In this document: piece by piece, positions 1-10,293 of the stretch | How the letters are laid out: every line of letters begins with the position of its first letter | How positions within the stretch are numbered: position 1 is the stretch's first letter | Origin: Closterium sp. Naga37s-1 | Taxonomy: Eukaryota; Streptophyta; Zygnematophyceae; Desmidiales; Closteriaceae | Assembly: GCA_947471745.1 (NCBI GenBank) | Contig: CANJKZ010000091.1 | Span: 124,001-188,000 of the forward strand | Length of the DNA stretch: 64,000 bases | Direction of reading: 5' to 3' | Notes under the pieces: model-generated | Seen by the model: the letters and a program-made list of their open reading frames with translations, nothing else | What the model was told of the DNA's origin: nothing | Database searches by the model: none | Program-made: the position numbers and the translations under genes

Positions 1-1
1 C

Positions 2-3000
2 CCTTGCACCTCTCCTCCTTGCCGCTGGACCTCCCCTCTTCTCCACTCCTCTGCTTGGATTCCGCTGTCCCATCAGCCTCGCCACTCTTCTGCCGCTGTA
101 ACCTCTGGCATTGGTTCTCTGGTCTCTGTCTTCAGTGTGACCATGCCATCTCAGGATAGCATCCTTGGTGCTTCTCATCTTATGGACCCTCGCTTTCTCG
201 TTCCATTTTCTCCACCCCTTCAAAGCATTGCTTCTCACTCTCTCAGCCCTACGGCTGCCGCTCTCTCACTTCCTCGCACCTTGGATTTTGTCCTTGACAG
301 TGCTGCTACTGACTCTGTCTTTCGTGATGCCGGTATCCTTCGCAATTTTCCTCGACCCCTCTCTATTGATGGGGCTGGAGAGACCATGACCATGATTTGC
401 ACTGGCACTTCCTCTCTTCCCTGTCCTGCCTCTCCCTCTGGCGCTGTTACTGGACTTTATGTTCCCTCTTGCCGTCATAACCTCCTATCCCTCCCTGCCC
501 TCCAACGCCTGGGTGTGCGAGTTCTCTTCCCCGCAGGTGCACTTTATTGTGATCTTCATTACCACGACCGGCACCTTGCTCGTTTCACCCTTTCTCCTAC
601 TACTCGCCTCTACACCCTTCGTGTTCCCATCCCCTCATCTGTCAATCACACTACCTCTACGTTTGCCCCTCCCGTCTCCTCCTGCGACTATCACTCTCTT
701 ACCCAACCTACCCTTCTTCTCCATCATCGCCTTGGCCACCCCAACTTCCCTCTCCTTCGCAGCATGGTCAATTCGAAGCTGCTTCATGATCTCCCTTCCT
801 CTCTCCCGCCCCTTCCTCCTTCTCCCGCTCCTCCATGCACCCCTTGTGTTCAAGCCAAGCTCTCCCTATCTCCTCATCCTTCTTCCCCTTCTGCCTCCCC
901 CAAACCCCTTGATGTTGTGCATATGGACCTCTGGGGTCCCTCTCCCATTGCCTCCCGTCAGGGTCATCGTTACTTTCTCCTTCTTGTCGATGACCATTCT
1001 CGTTTTGCCACTGTCTATCCCCTCCATGCCAAATCTGACGCCCCCTCCCTCATCATTCGCTGGGCTGAGCAGGCGCGCCTTCGCTTTGGCCGTCCTGTCG
1101 CACGCCTCCACTCTGATGGTGGTGGCGAGTTCTTTAACCACTCTCTCTCTTCTTACTGCTCCTCTCATGGCATTCGTCAAACCTCCACCCTTCCGCATTC
1201 TCCCGAACAGAATGGCGTTGCTGAGCGTCGTATTCGCACTCTCATGGAGATCACCCGTTGTCTCCTTACTCATGCCTCTGCTCCACACTCTCTTTGGAGC
1301 TACGCTGTTGTTCATGCCACTCTTCTTTCCAACCTTCGCCCTCATCCCCTTCGCCCTTCCATTACACCCTTCCAACTCTGGACTGGCCGCCAGCCCTCCG
1401 CCCGCCCTCTTCGGGTGTGGGGCTGTGTCGCTCATGTCCTCATCAATCCCGCCGATCGAGCACGTCAGGGTGGGAAGCTCGCTCCCAAGACCCAACTCTG
1501 TGCGTTCATTGGCATCAACGCTGACTGTCCTGGTTAACTTTTCTATGCTCCCTTCTCTCAACAGCTCATTCAAGCCAGGATGTTATCTTTGATGAAACTC
1601 GTTCTCCGTTCCTCCCCCCCCCTCCCACCCCTCCTCCGCCCTCTCTTCATTGGTCTGACTTTGATCCACTGCCCTTTACTGCTCCCTCTCCTTCTCCCCT
1701 TCCTCCTGCCCCTGCTCCGCCTCCCCTCCCTGCCCCCTCCACCCCCCCCTTCTGCTGTCATCTCCGGCACCTCTCCTCGTGCCTCTTCCTCTTCCGCTCC
1801 CATGCCCTCTCCTTCACAACCTCCTTCTGCTACCATTCCTTCTGCTCCTGCTCCTCCGCCTTCTCCACGTCTCACCCGCTCCATGACCCATGCAATGTCC
1901 AATTTTCAACACTCTGCTCTCTTTACTCGTCTCTCTCCCTCTCCAAACGTTGATCTTCTTGAGTATCGATTTGAAGAGTTGTTCACTGTTCATCCCGTTT
2001 CACCCCTCCTCTGTGTCACCATTGACGCCGAGTGTGAGGCATTCACCAGAACTCACTCTTACGTTGACTCTGTTCCCCCCCCTGGCGCCACCACTGTTAA
2101 GGGCAAATGGGTCTTTCGTGTCAAACAGCTGCCTGGGGAGCTCCCTGTCTTCAAAGCTCGTTAGTGCGCCAAAGGTTTCACCCAACGTGAAGGCATTGAC
2201 TACTTTGCCACTTACTCCCCCACTGCCCGCCTCCCCACTCTCCGCCTTCTTCTTGATCTAGGTGCCCGCTGGGATTGGGAGATTCACTCTATGGATGTCT
2301 CCAATGCCTTTCTCCAGGGCGAGCTTCATGAACGCATTTTTCTTGAGCGCCCCGCTGGCTTTCCTCGCCCTTTCCCTCCAGGCACTGTCTGGGAGCTGAA
2401 GCGCCCAATGTATGGTCTTAAGCAGGCCCCGCGCGAGTGGCATGCTAAGCTCGCCTCCACTCTTCACTCTCTTGGCTTCTCCACCTCCACTTCCGACCCA
2501 AGTCTCTTCATTCGCACTTCCCCCCACAGGATTTACATTCTTGCTTACGTCAATGACTTGGAGCTCCTCGCTGAAGATTCTGCCGACCTTGCCTCTGTCA
2601 AGCAAGCCCTTCAGGCGCGTCTCCTGTGCAAGGAACTTGGCGAGCTTCGTCATTACCTCGGCATGGAGATCCGTCGTGATCGTGCTGCGCGCACCATCTC
2701 TCTATCTCAATCTTTCTACATCCACTCCATTCTTGAGCGCTTTGAAATGTCGCAGGCCAAGCCAGTTTCCACCCCTCTTCCCGCTAACCATCAGCTTACT
2801 GCCCCTGCCATTCCCGCTCCCTCCTCAAAACTGCGACCATATCATGAGCTTGTTGGGTCACTCATGTATGCTATGATGTGCATTCGCCCCGATCTTGCTT
2901 ACCCCCTCAGTGTCCTCTCTCGTTTTGTTGGCCTTGGTCGCCACACTGACGTGCACTGGGCTGCTGCCAAGCGCGTTCTCCGCTATCTCCGCGCTACCCT

Positions 3001-3528
3001 CTTGCACTCACTCTTGGTGGCTCTTCTCCCCCCGTTCTTTCCGGTTGCAGTAATTCCTCCTACGCTGATTCTCGCCCTGATCGCCGCTCCTCTCAGGGTT
3101 ATGGTTTTACTCTTGGCAGTGGTCTCATCAGCTGGCGCTCCACTCGTTCATCCTCTGTCTGCCTTTCCACCTGTGAGGCTGAGTTGTACGCAGGCACATT
3201 GGCGGCTCAGGAGGCTCGCTGGCTCTTGTTTCTCCTTGCCGAGCTTGGTCACTCTCAGCCCTCTGTGACGCTCTCCTGTGACAGTGCGAGCATGATTCAC
3301 CTCACTGAAAATCCTGTCTATCACGCTCGCAGCAAGCACATCCAAGTCCGCTACTTTTTCGTGCGCGAGCTTGTGCAGTCTGGCTTCGTCTGCCTTCGCA
3401 AGGTAGCCGCTATTGCCAACCTTGCTGACATTTTCACCAAGGCTCTCCTTCGTGCGCCACACCGTTTCTACGTGCGCGCGCTTGGGCTCACTCGTCTCGC
3501 CACTTCTGGGGGTGTTCCGATTCGCTAG
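2..3528 (+). pseudogene. Decayed copia gag-pol polyprotein of element A
   Basis: The frame is open from the window edge, so the ATG at 143 need not be the start. In order: aspartic protease (FVLDSAATDSVF), gag-pre-integrase with the HHRLGHP zinc motif near 730, integrase core (HMDLWGP, HSDGGGEF, EQNGVAERR), a proline-rich linker, RT with YVND in place of YVDD near 2545, and RNase H ending at the TAG 3526-3528. Breaks seen: TAA at 1535-1537, a frameshift near 1578 just before the DVIFDE motif, a compensating shift in the C run at 1741-1749, TAG at 2162-2164 where the family has KARY, and a shift near 3010. The changed RT active-site box and the stops make a functional product very unlikely. 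Confidence 0.9.
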
Positions 3529-3564
3529 GTGTTTTGTTCCATAGCTTCACCTAGCCTGGGGGTG

Positions 3565-3798
3565 TGTTGGAGTAGGCTAGAGCTCGCTCTGGCATTTATC
3601 ATGGTGTTCTTTTGTTATTTCGCCATGTTTAGAGCGAGTTACACTTCTGGTTCACTTTAGGTTCATTTCTTAGTTTCTAGCACAAACTGAACACACCCTA
3701 AGTTCACTTAGGGTTTCCTACATTTGTATCTCGGCACTTTTCCTAGTCAATCTCTTCGACTACTATCTCTAGCTATGGCCCCAAGTCCTATCATAACA
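3565..3798 (+). repeat. Probable 3' LTR of element A
   Basis: It starts TGTTGGAG right after a G-rich purine tract 36 bp past the pol stop and can be closed at ATAACA, giving TG...CA ends and 234 bp. The partner LTR is outside the window, so the right boundary is a judgement from the terminal dinucleotide only. Confidence 0.5.
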
Positions 3799-3807
3799 AG
3801 AGTAACC

Positions 3808-3916
3808 GAGAGAAACGGGTGTAGAAGAGGGGAGTAAGGGAGAGAAAGGGGTATGGAAGAGGGGATAAGGGAGAGAAAGGTGTATAGCAGGGGAGTAAGG
3901 GAGAGAAAGGGGTAGC
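3808..3916. repeat. Short G/A-rich tandem repeat, about 31 bp, 4 copies
   Basis: The string GAGAGAAA recurs at 3808, 3840, 3871 and 3901 within a repeated G/A-rich context. It directly precedes the 32-bp array. Confidence 0.8.
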
Positions 3917-4205
3917 ACACCGTTGTACGCAGCAAGTCGTCGCTCCGCACACCGTGGTGTGCGGCAAGTCGCCACCTTGCACACCGTCGCGCGCGGCTGG
4001 TCGCCATTCCGCACACCGTCGCGCGCGGTTGGTCGCCATTCCGCACACCGTCGCGCGCGGTTGGTCGCCATTCCACACACCGTCGCGCGCGGCTGGTCGC
4101 CACTCCACACACCGTCGCGCGCGGCTGGTCGCCATTCCGCACACCGTCACGCGCGGCTGGTCGCCATTCCGCACATCGTCGCGCGCGGTTGGTCGCCATC
4201 ATACG
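3915..4205. repeat. 32-bp GC-rich tandem repeat, about 9 copies
   Basis: Copies built on GCACACCGTCGCGCGCGG followed by (C/T)TGGTCGCCATTCC repeat every 32 bp; the first two are diverged and the central ones nearly identical. The length is not a multiple of three and open frames on both strands here are low-complexity artefacts. Confidence 0.9.
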
Positions 4206-5101
4206 CACATAATCGCATGCGTAAGTTCCCAGCAAGCCGCTAGCACGACGATCAACGTTCGAGATCCGCCATTCGTCATTTTGCAAGTCGCCGATCGTTG
4301 CACATATGTGGCTACGGAGCGGAACCGCTTTGCTGCGATTGGCGGCGGCCTCGGATGGCTAGCGATCGCTTGGACGAGAAAACGACAACACGCAATGTGC
4401 GGGATGCAGCACGCATGTTAACCCTAGACGACGATCTGAGTGCGCTGTCGCGGCGAAATGCGCACTAACAGGACGCTGCCATAGATTTGGTGGAAGCGCC
4501 GAAGTGCAAGGGAGATAAACATTGGGCGGCGCGCTGAACTTGAAGGGCTGGCACGGGAGCGATATTACGACCCGACTAACTGTGCTACGCCCCCGGTCTA
4601 GTCTATCTTCAGAAGAACTAACGCTCTGATGATAGCGGTGCGCTGTGGGGGTGGTTGCTAAGCTATTCCTTTGCTTGGAATACGAGTGAGCTGGTTAGAG
4701 AGTCACGATAGTTCACAAACTGCCTGGTCTGAATCAAGTTCCCAACTTTTAATGGGCCCGTCGCAACTGACGAAGGGGGAGGAGACTAACCGCGCAAGTC
4801 CGCCAACACTGAACTTTGGTTCGCGTTTGACTTCTAACCACAAACCGGGTAACCACCCAAAGGCAAGTGATAAACCTTTGCCTCCACCCCCCCCAAAGTG
4901 CACCCTTCCTTTAAGGATTCAGATGAACAACAAAAAAGGAGTCAGCAATCCAGACTATCAGACAAAAAAAAACTGATAAAGTGGTCCCTGGGTGTGTAGC
5001 ATGATATTGTGTAGCTAGCTACAGTGCTGGTGGTGTACCCCGTTGCAATCAGAAGGTAGATCTTGCCTAGGATCTCCTTAGGAAGGTTCGCAGAGACTGA
5101 G
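4206..5101. other. Intergenic stretch, no gene recognised
   Basis: Only short open frames are present (for example 4671-4976 and a G-rich antisense one), with no recognisable domain, start context or splice pattern. Confidence 0.6.
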
Positions 5102-5475
5102 TGTTGCAGCGAAAGTTTGTGACCTCAGATCAGAGTGAATTTAAAATGACTGAGATAATAAATCCATGCAAATGCATTTGTAAAAATAAGAGTACATGGG
5201 AATATGAAACGACCTAGCTAGCCATGTAGTTTAAGGGGTACATTCCCTTATTACAACGAAATCCAACCGTGCGACTCCGGACGGTTACGAACTGTTCGGA
5301 CGGGATCCTTGTCGTTGCAGCTGCACGATGTTATCTGCCCTGATGGTCCAGATGCTTGGTAACCGTACGTGACCTTTCATGTCATTCCGTCTCTCCGCAT
5401 TCATACTCCTATCTGTGTGACTCGCTTGCTGCTGTCAGGAGTGCACAATGGTTTCATAATTTATTATTCACAACA
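5102..5475 (-). repeat. Probable 3' LTR of copia remnant F
   Basis: On the minus strand a purine tract (AGTGAAGGGGG) follows the pol stop and the LTR begins TGTTGTGAATAATAAATT at 5475. The matching end ...CTGCAACA falls at 5102, giving 374 bp with TGTTG/CAACA ends. The 5' partner is not in the window. Confidence 0.6.
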
Positions 5476-8071
5476 CCCCCCTTCACTCATGGCCGTAGCA
5501 AGTCTTGACCCGCTTGACTACTCCGCTGAGTTCGTAGCAGTGCTGGTACTGATGTCGTGGCAGTTGCTTCGTGAGGAAGTCAGCTGCCATATCACTCGTC
5601 GGGCAATAGGTCAAGTCAACCTTGCGTTTGTCAACTTCGTCCTTGACGAAGAAGTACCGCAACGAAATGTGTTTGATGCGGTTGACAAATCCTGGTTTTT
5701 TTTTTCGATCTTGATCGCGCTCTGGTTGTCGCAATGGATGCGAAAGGTAGGCGAAGTTGGGATTTTCACCTCTTGTAGGAGCTCTTGTAGGTAAAGCCCC
5801 TCGCAAGCTGCTGCTGTTGATGCGATGAATTCAGCTTCCGCCGATGACAGGGCAACCAGCCCCTGCTTCTGCGAGTTCCAAGAAATGGGCCCTGTTGGCT
5901 CGAGGCGAAACAGGAACCAGGTACTGGACCGTCGATTGTCTAGGTGAGCAGCATGATCGGCGTCCACGTAGCCAATGAGGTTGAAGGACGGGGTGGTGAC
6001 TGTGGAGTAGCTGAGCCCAATGTTGGGCGTGAAGATGAAGAATTGCATAGCGCGCTGAAGGTCCAAGAGATTTTCAGCCGTTGGTTTCAGGGCTATTGCT
6101 AGGATTTTTGCTAGCTCGGACGATCCGGGCCTCTGTGAAAAAGACCCTGTAAATTCCGAGCCAGCGAAAAAAAACCCTCGACAAATCTGGGTTCGAACCA
6201 GAAAAGGCCTGGAAACCTGCATTACCAGACTCTGGCGGGATGATCAAGAAACTCACAATGGGTTATGGATGAGTGCTAGGGAGGTTGGAGATGAACGAGC
6301 GACTCTAGAGGTGTGGGAGAGAGACTTTTTGTAGGACTTGGAGAAATGTCAGTGCAAGGAGAACGGGGCATGCTGACGTAGAACGGGGCATTCAACCACT
6401 TGGAGGCCAAACGAAGAGCGAATGGTAAGGGAAGTCCACTAAAAGTGGCCCACTCGTAGTTCACGAGCAGAGGGAGGTGGGTGTGCGAAGCAAATCGGGA
6501 AGAACAAGTGTTGCTAAAACTATCCGGTTCCCCTCGAAAACCACCCAGAGCGATACGAGTGTCCTCAAGAATCACCCTTCTGTTTTACGGGCTGGTCGAA
6601 AAATCCCCTTGTGAAAATCAGGGTTCCTCTAAAAAACACCTTGTAATTTCAGTCAAAACAGGGTTATTGCCCTGATAACATAAGCCCTGGTTGGATTGCG
6701 TAAGTCCTGAGCTAGCTGGCTTGCGATGTACGAGAGATCAGGCCTGCAGGTGACGGAGGCGAAGAGCAGGCATCCCAGCTGCTGTTGGTAAGTGTGGAGT
6801 CCAGCGGGGGATAGGGCTTCATTGTGAGGCTTGTGGTTCGGTCCAGGCGTGCGATAGGGAGTTGAGAGGGGTGCGGGGGGGATGTTGAACGTATTTTCAA
6901 GAGTTTCTGCGCAGCTGAGAGTTCGATGGCTTCTGGTGAGAAAGTGATGTTGAGCCTCAGAAACTACTTTACGTCATGGTTGGTGGTAATGTCGACGCGC
7001 ATTGCCAGATTCTTCTCAAACTGGTCGAGCAACGTGGCATTCGTCCCTCTGTAGAGTAGGTCGTCAGCGTATACGGTAAGCAAAATGTAATCCCCGCAGA
7101 AATGCAATCGGTACATGCCTGGGTCATGTAATAGCTTCTGGAATCCGATCTCAAGAAGGATTTTGTGTAGGTGTTGCTGCCAGAGCCCTGGTGCTTGCTT
7201 TATCCCGTAGAGTGACGTCTTCAACTGGCATATGCGGGGATCACCTTCGCCGTAGGTGTGCGGATGTTCCACGAAGATGACTGCATCCACCAGTGCGTAA
7301 AGGAAGGCGTTCTTTACGTCGATCTGGCAGAGGGGTAGGTGTCGCGCGGTGGCGATAGCGAGTAGGATTTTGACGAATGTGTGTCGGCTAACTGGCGCAA
7401 AGGTCTGGTCGAAGTCAATGATGTGCCTTTGGTCGTAACCATATACGACCCAGCGTGCCTTGAAGCGCTCAATCATCTCCTGTGCTGTAGTCTTCACGTG
7501 GAAGACTCATTTTCCCGAAAGCACGCGCCTTCCTTTGATTGCGGCGCAGTCGACGAGCACCTATGTGTCGCGTCCATGGCCTCGCGCCACTCCTTGCTAT
7601 GAGGACCTGTTAGACCTTGTTGCGGTTTCTTTGGCTCGATGACGCGTGGCGCTGATGAGGTGTCATGTCGGTGCTGTGGGACAACTTACTGCACGTCGTA
7701 ATCGTCACTTTCCGGTTCGGGTCGTGGAGGTGGCAGTGTGTCATCCCTGTTGCTTCCTCCTGATCCGTTAGCTCCATATTCGTGAGCTCCTGGGGATGAG
7801 TTGTTGTCATCGTCGTCGCCGTCATTGTCTTCGCCAATGTCGGAAACTTGCTCGTGCGATCCTCCTCTTGGATGGCAGCGGTTGCTTCATCCTCGGGGGT
7901 AGCGTAGCTGTGCCCATTGTTCGCGCAAACGCGGTTCGCGTTCGTCTACTCGCCTTTGCGAAACTAAGCGAGGTTGAGTCGTTCATAGAAAATGACGTCG
8001 CGTGCATTAGTGACCTTCCAGCTGAGTAGGTCCAGAAGATCCTCGCCTTGTATTCGTAGCTGCGGAGAGTC
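5476..8071 (-). pseudogene. Decayed copia pol of remnant F (integrase C-terminus, RT, RNase H)
   Basis: Read from right to left: the integrase C-terminal motif NARDVIFYERLNLA near 7985-8015, a poorly preserved linker (7600-7960), RT at 6964-7540 with QIDVKNAFLYA, SLYGIKQAP and YADD, the segment CRPDLSYIASQLAQ near 6705-6750, then RNase H (YVDADHA, SSAEAEFIA, KHISLRYFFV, ADFLTKQL) to a TGA near 5484. The Trp codon of the KWVF motif is a TGA (7507-7509), and frames change near 5700. A 602-bp element splits it at 6088-6689. The lineage differs from A and from B/C/D/E. Protease, gag and most of integrase are missing where element B begins. Confidence 0.85.
6088..6689. mobile_element. Non-autonomous hAT-like element inserted in remnant F
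   Basis: The ends are CAGGGCTATTGC and, inverted, CAGGGCTTATG. They are flanked by GTTGGTTT (6080-6087) and GTTGGATT (6690-6697), an 8-bp duplication with 7 of 8 matching. CAGGG-type ends with 8-bp duplications are typical of hAT elements. Joining the flanks through one duplication copy gives an uninterrupted RT-to-RNase H reading (DLRNPTAENLLDLQRAM). No transposase is visible inside. Confidence 0.8.
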
Positions 8072-8080
8072 AGTCTCTTA

Positions 8081-9931
8081 GCCACTGTTGTCACTGACCC
8101 TTCTTTTGAGTCTGCTGCTGCGTCTGCTTTAGTCGCTGAGCTTGTTGACTTTGCTGCTGCTTGTCGTCTTGACTACGCCGCTAGTCTTGTTGCTGAGTCT
8201 AAGTTTGTCTGTCCTCCGTCCGTCGAGGGTGAGTGTGCTCTTGGCACGGACGTCATTGAGGACAGATAGGAGGACTTTGAGTGTCTTGCAGCCGCTGCAC
8301 CTCATCTTGTGGCCATGCTGCTTGCCCCTAAGGGAGACCCGGATATACCAGACATCCCGACCCTGTGCTCTTACGCTGAGGCGATCGCGGGTGAGTACTC
8401 CTCTCAGTGGCAGACAGCCATGGACGCAGAGATGGCATCCTGGAAGTCCACATGCACCTACGTCGACGCAGTTTCCCCTCCTGGGGCGAACGTAGTCGAT
8501 GGCATGTGGATTTTCAGGGTGAAGTGGCCGCCAGGTTCTCCGCCTGTCTTCAAGGCTCGTTACGTTGCTAGAGGCTTCAGTCAGCGACAGGGAGTTGACT
8601 TTTTCCAGACCTTCTCCCCTACCCCAAAGATGACCACTCTTCGGGTGCTGCTACACGTTGCTACTCAGCGTGACTACGAGCTTCACTCTCTTGACTTCAG
8701 CACAGCTTTCCTACAGGGCAGCCTGCACGAGGAGATCTGGCTGCGCCGTCCATCTGGCTTCACTGGGTTGTTTCCTGCAGGTACCCAGTGGAGCCTCCGA
8801 CAGCCAGTCTACGGTCTCCGCCAGGCGCCTCATGAGTGGCAGGACACGCTAAGGACGACACTTGCGGCACTTGGGTTTGCGCCTTCGACTGCAGATCCGT
8901 CGCTGTTTCTCCGCACCGACACTTCACTGCCGCCGTTCTACATCCTCGTGTACGTCGACGACTTGGTTTTTGCCACCGCTGACACTGAGGCACTCGCCTT
9001 TGTGAAGTCAGAGCCGCAGAAGAGGCACACGTGCACAGACCTGGGTGAGCTGCACAGCTATCTTGGCTTGCAGATCACCCGGGGCAGAGCACGCCGCACC
9101 ATCACCCTGATTCAATCACACATGGTGCAGCAGGTCCTTCAGCGCTTCAGCTTCACTTGGGCCTCACCACAGTCCACTCCTCTGGCTACCGGTCACTTGC
9201 TCTCAGCTCCACCTTCGGACGAGTCCGTAGAGCCGAGTGGCCCATACCCAGAGCTAGTGGGCTGCCTCATGTACCTGATGACCTGCACTCGTCCTGACCT
9301 TGCGTACCCTCTTGGCCTTCTGGCACACTACGTGGCTCCTGGTAGGCTTCAAAAGGTGCACTGGGATGCTGCGAAGAGGGTACTGCGTTACTTGTGCAGT
9401 ACATCAGGCATGGGGCTCGTGCTTGGAGGGCGGGGTCCAGTTGTCCACACTGGATTCTCATACGCTTCGTGGGTTGACGACCTGACTACGCAGCGGTCGT
9501 CTCAGGGTTACACGTTCAGCCTTGGCTCCGGCTCTGTTTCTTGGCGGTCTACCTGGTCGTCTTCTGTTCTCAGCTCCAGTTGTGAGGCTGAGATCTACGC
9601 GACAGCCATGGCTACACAGGAGATACACTGGCTCACCTACCTGCTAACCGACTTGGGAGAGCGGCCTCCTTCTCCAGTTCTGTACGTAGACAACAAGGCT
9701 GCAATTGCCTTGTGTCAGGAGCACAAACTGGAGCACAGAACGAAGCACATTGCTCTGCGTTACTTCCTTACTCGAGAGTTGCAGCAGCGTGGTCAGCTTC
9801 GTCTTGCTTACGTGGCCACTCTGGCCAACACTGCTGATATATTCACCAAAGCACTTCAGCCTTGGGATCATCAGCGCTTCTGTACTATGTTGGGCATTGT
9901 GCCTGTTTTGCCTCACTTACTCACTGCTTGA
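8081..9931 (+). pseudogene. Element B pol fragment: pre-RT linker, RT and RNase H
   Basis: The frame begins within a conserved stretch (ATVVTDPSFES) that precedes RT in this family. A TAG at 8267-8269 stands where element C has CAG. The frame is then open from 8270 to the TGA at 9929-9931, and the first ATG gives 540 residues (8309-9931). RT motifs: KARYVARGFSQRQGVDF, HSLDFSTAFLQG, YGLRQAPHEW, YVDDLVFA. RNase H: GCLMYLMTCTRPDLAYPL, CEAEIYATAMA, YVDNKAAIALCQEH, ANTADIFTKAL. The YVDD box is intact, so the RT-RH block is the best preserved copia catalytic region here, but it lacks protease and integrase. Confidence 0.9.
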
Positions 9932-9933
9932 CT

Positions 9934-10067
9934 TGTCTGAAATGCTAGGCAGGAATGAATGAACTAGAACAAGGTTGGGTACAAAATGTGAAACCCTAAA
10001 GGGGCTATACCCCATGCTGGCTACCCTACTACAGCCTAGACATATATAGCATACATATAATTTGACA
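9934..10067 (-). repeat. 3' LTR of element C
   Basis: On the minus strand it runs from TGTCAAATTATATG to CATTTCAGACA. It matches the LTR at 16550-16685 with a few substitutions and a shorter AT run. At 134 bp it is short for a copia LTR. Confidence 0.95.
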
Positions 10068-10293
10068 CACCCCCATAGGCAAAGTGGGGGAGAGCAAGGG
10101 GTCACAAGACCAGTCAAAAGAAGCAAAGTAAGCTCAGGGTGGATCACAACGTCACCACACACACTGAGCACAAGCAAAGTGCCACAAGGCCAGTTCACAT
10201 GCAGAGGTATATATGCAACAACAACAGCACAGTGATCTCTACCTAGCAGAGCAAGCATGCAGGTATATATATAGATCACAGTACAAGCAAAGC

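Larger units (their letters stand above)
1..3798 (+). mobile_element. Ty1/copia retrotransposon A, 5' part outside the window
   Basis: Protease, integrase, reverse transcriptase and RNase H follow one another on the + strand in copia order, then a purine-rich tract (3558-3564) and a probable 3' LTR. The 5' LTR, primer site and most of gag lie left of the window. Its sequence is clearly different from the GC-rich B/C/D/E family further right, so it is a separate lineage. Several stops and frameshifts show it is dead. Confidence 0.9.

Noticed and set aside
4671..4976. 101-codon open frame in the intergenic stretch
   Set aside because: No recognisable domain, no conserved start context and a low-complexity Pro/Lys tail; nothing supports it as a gene.
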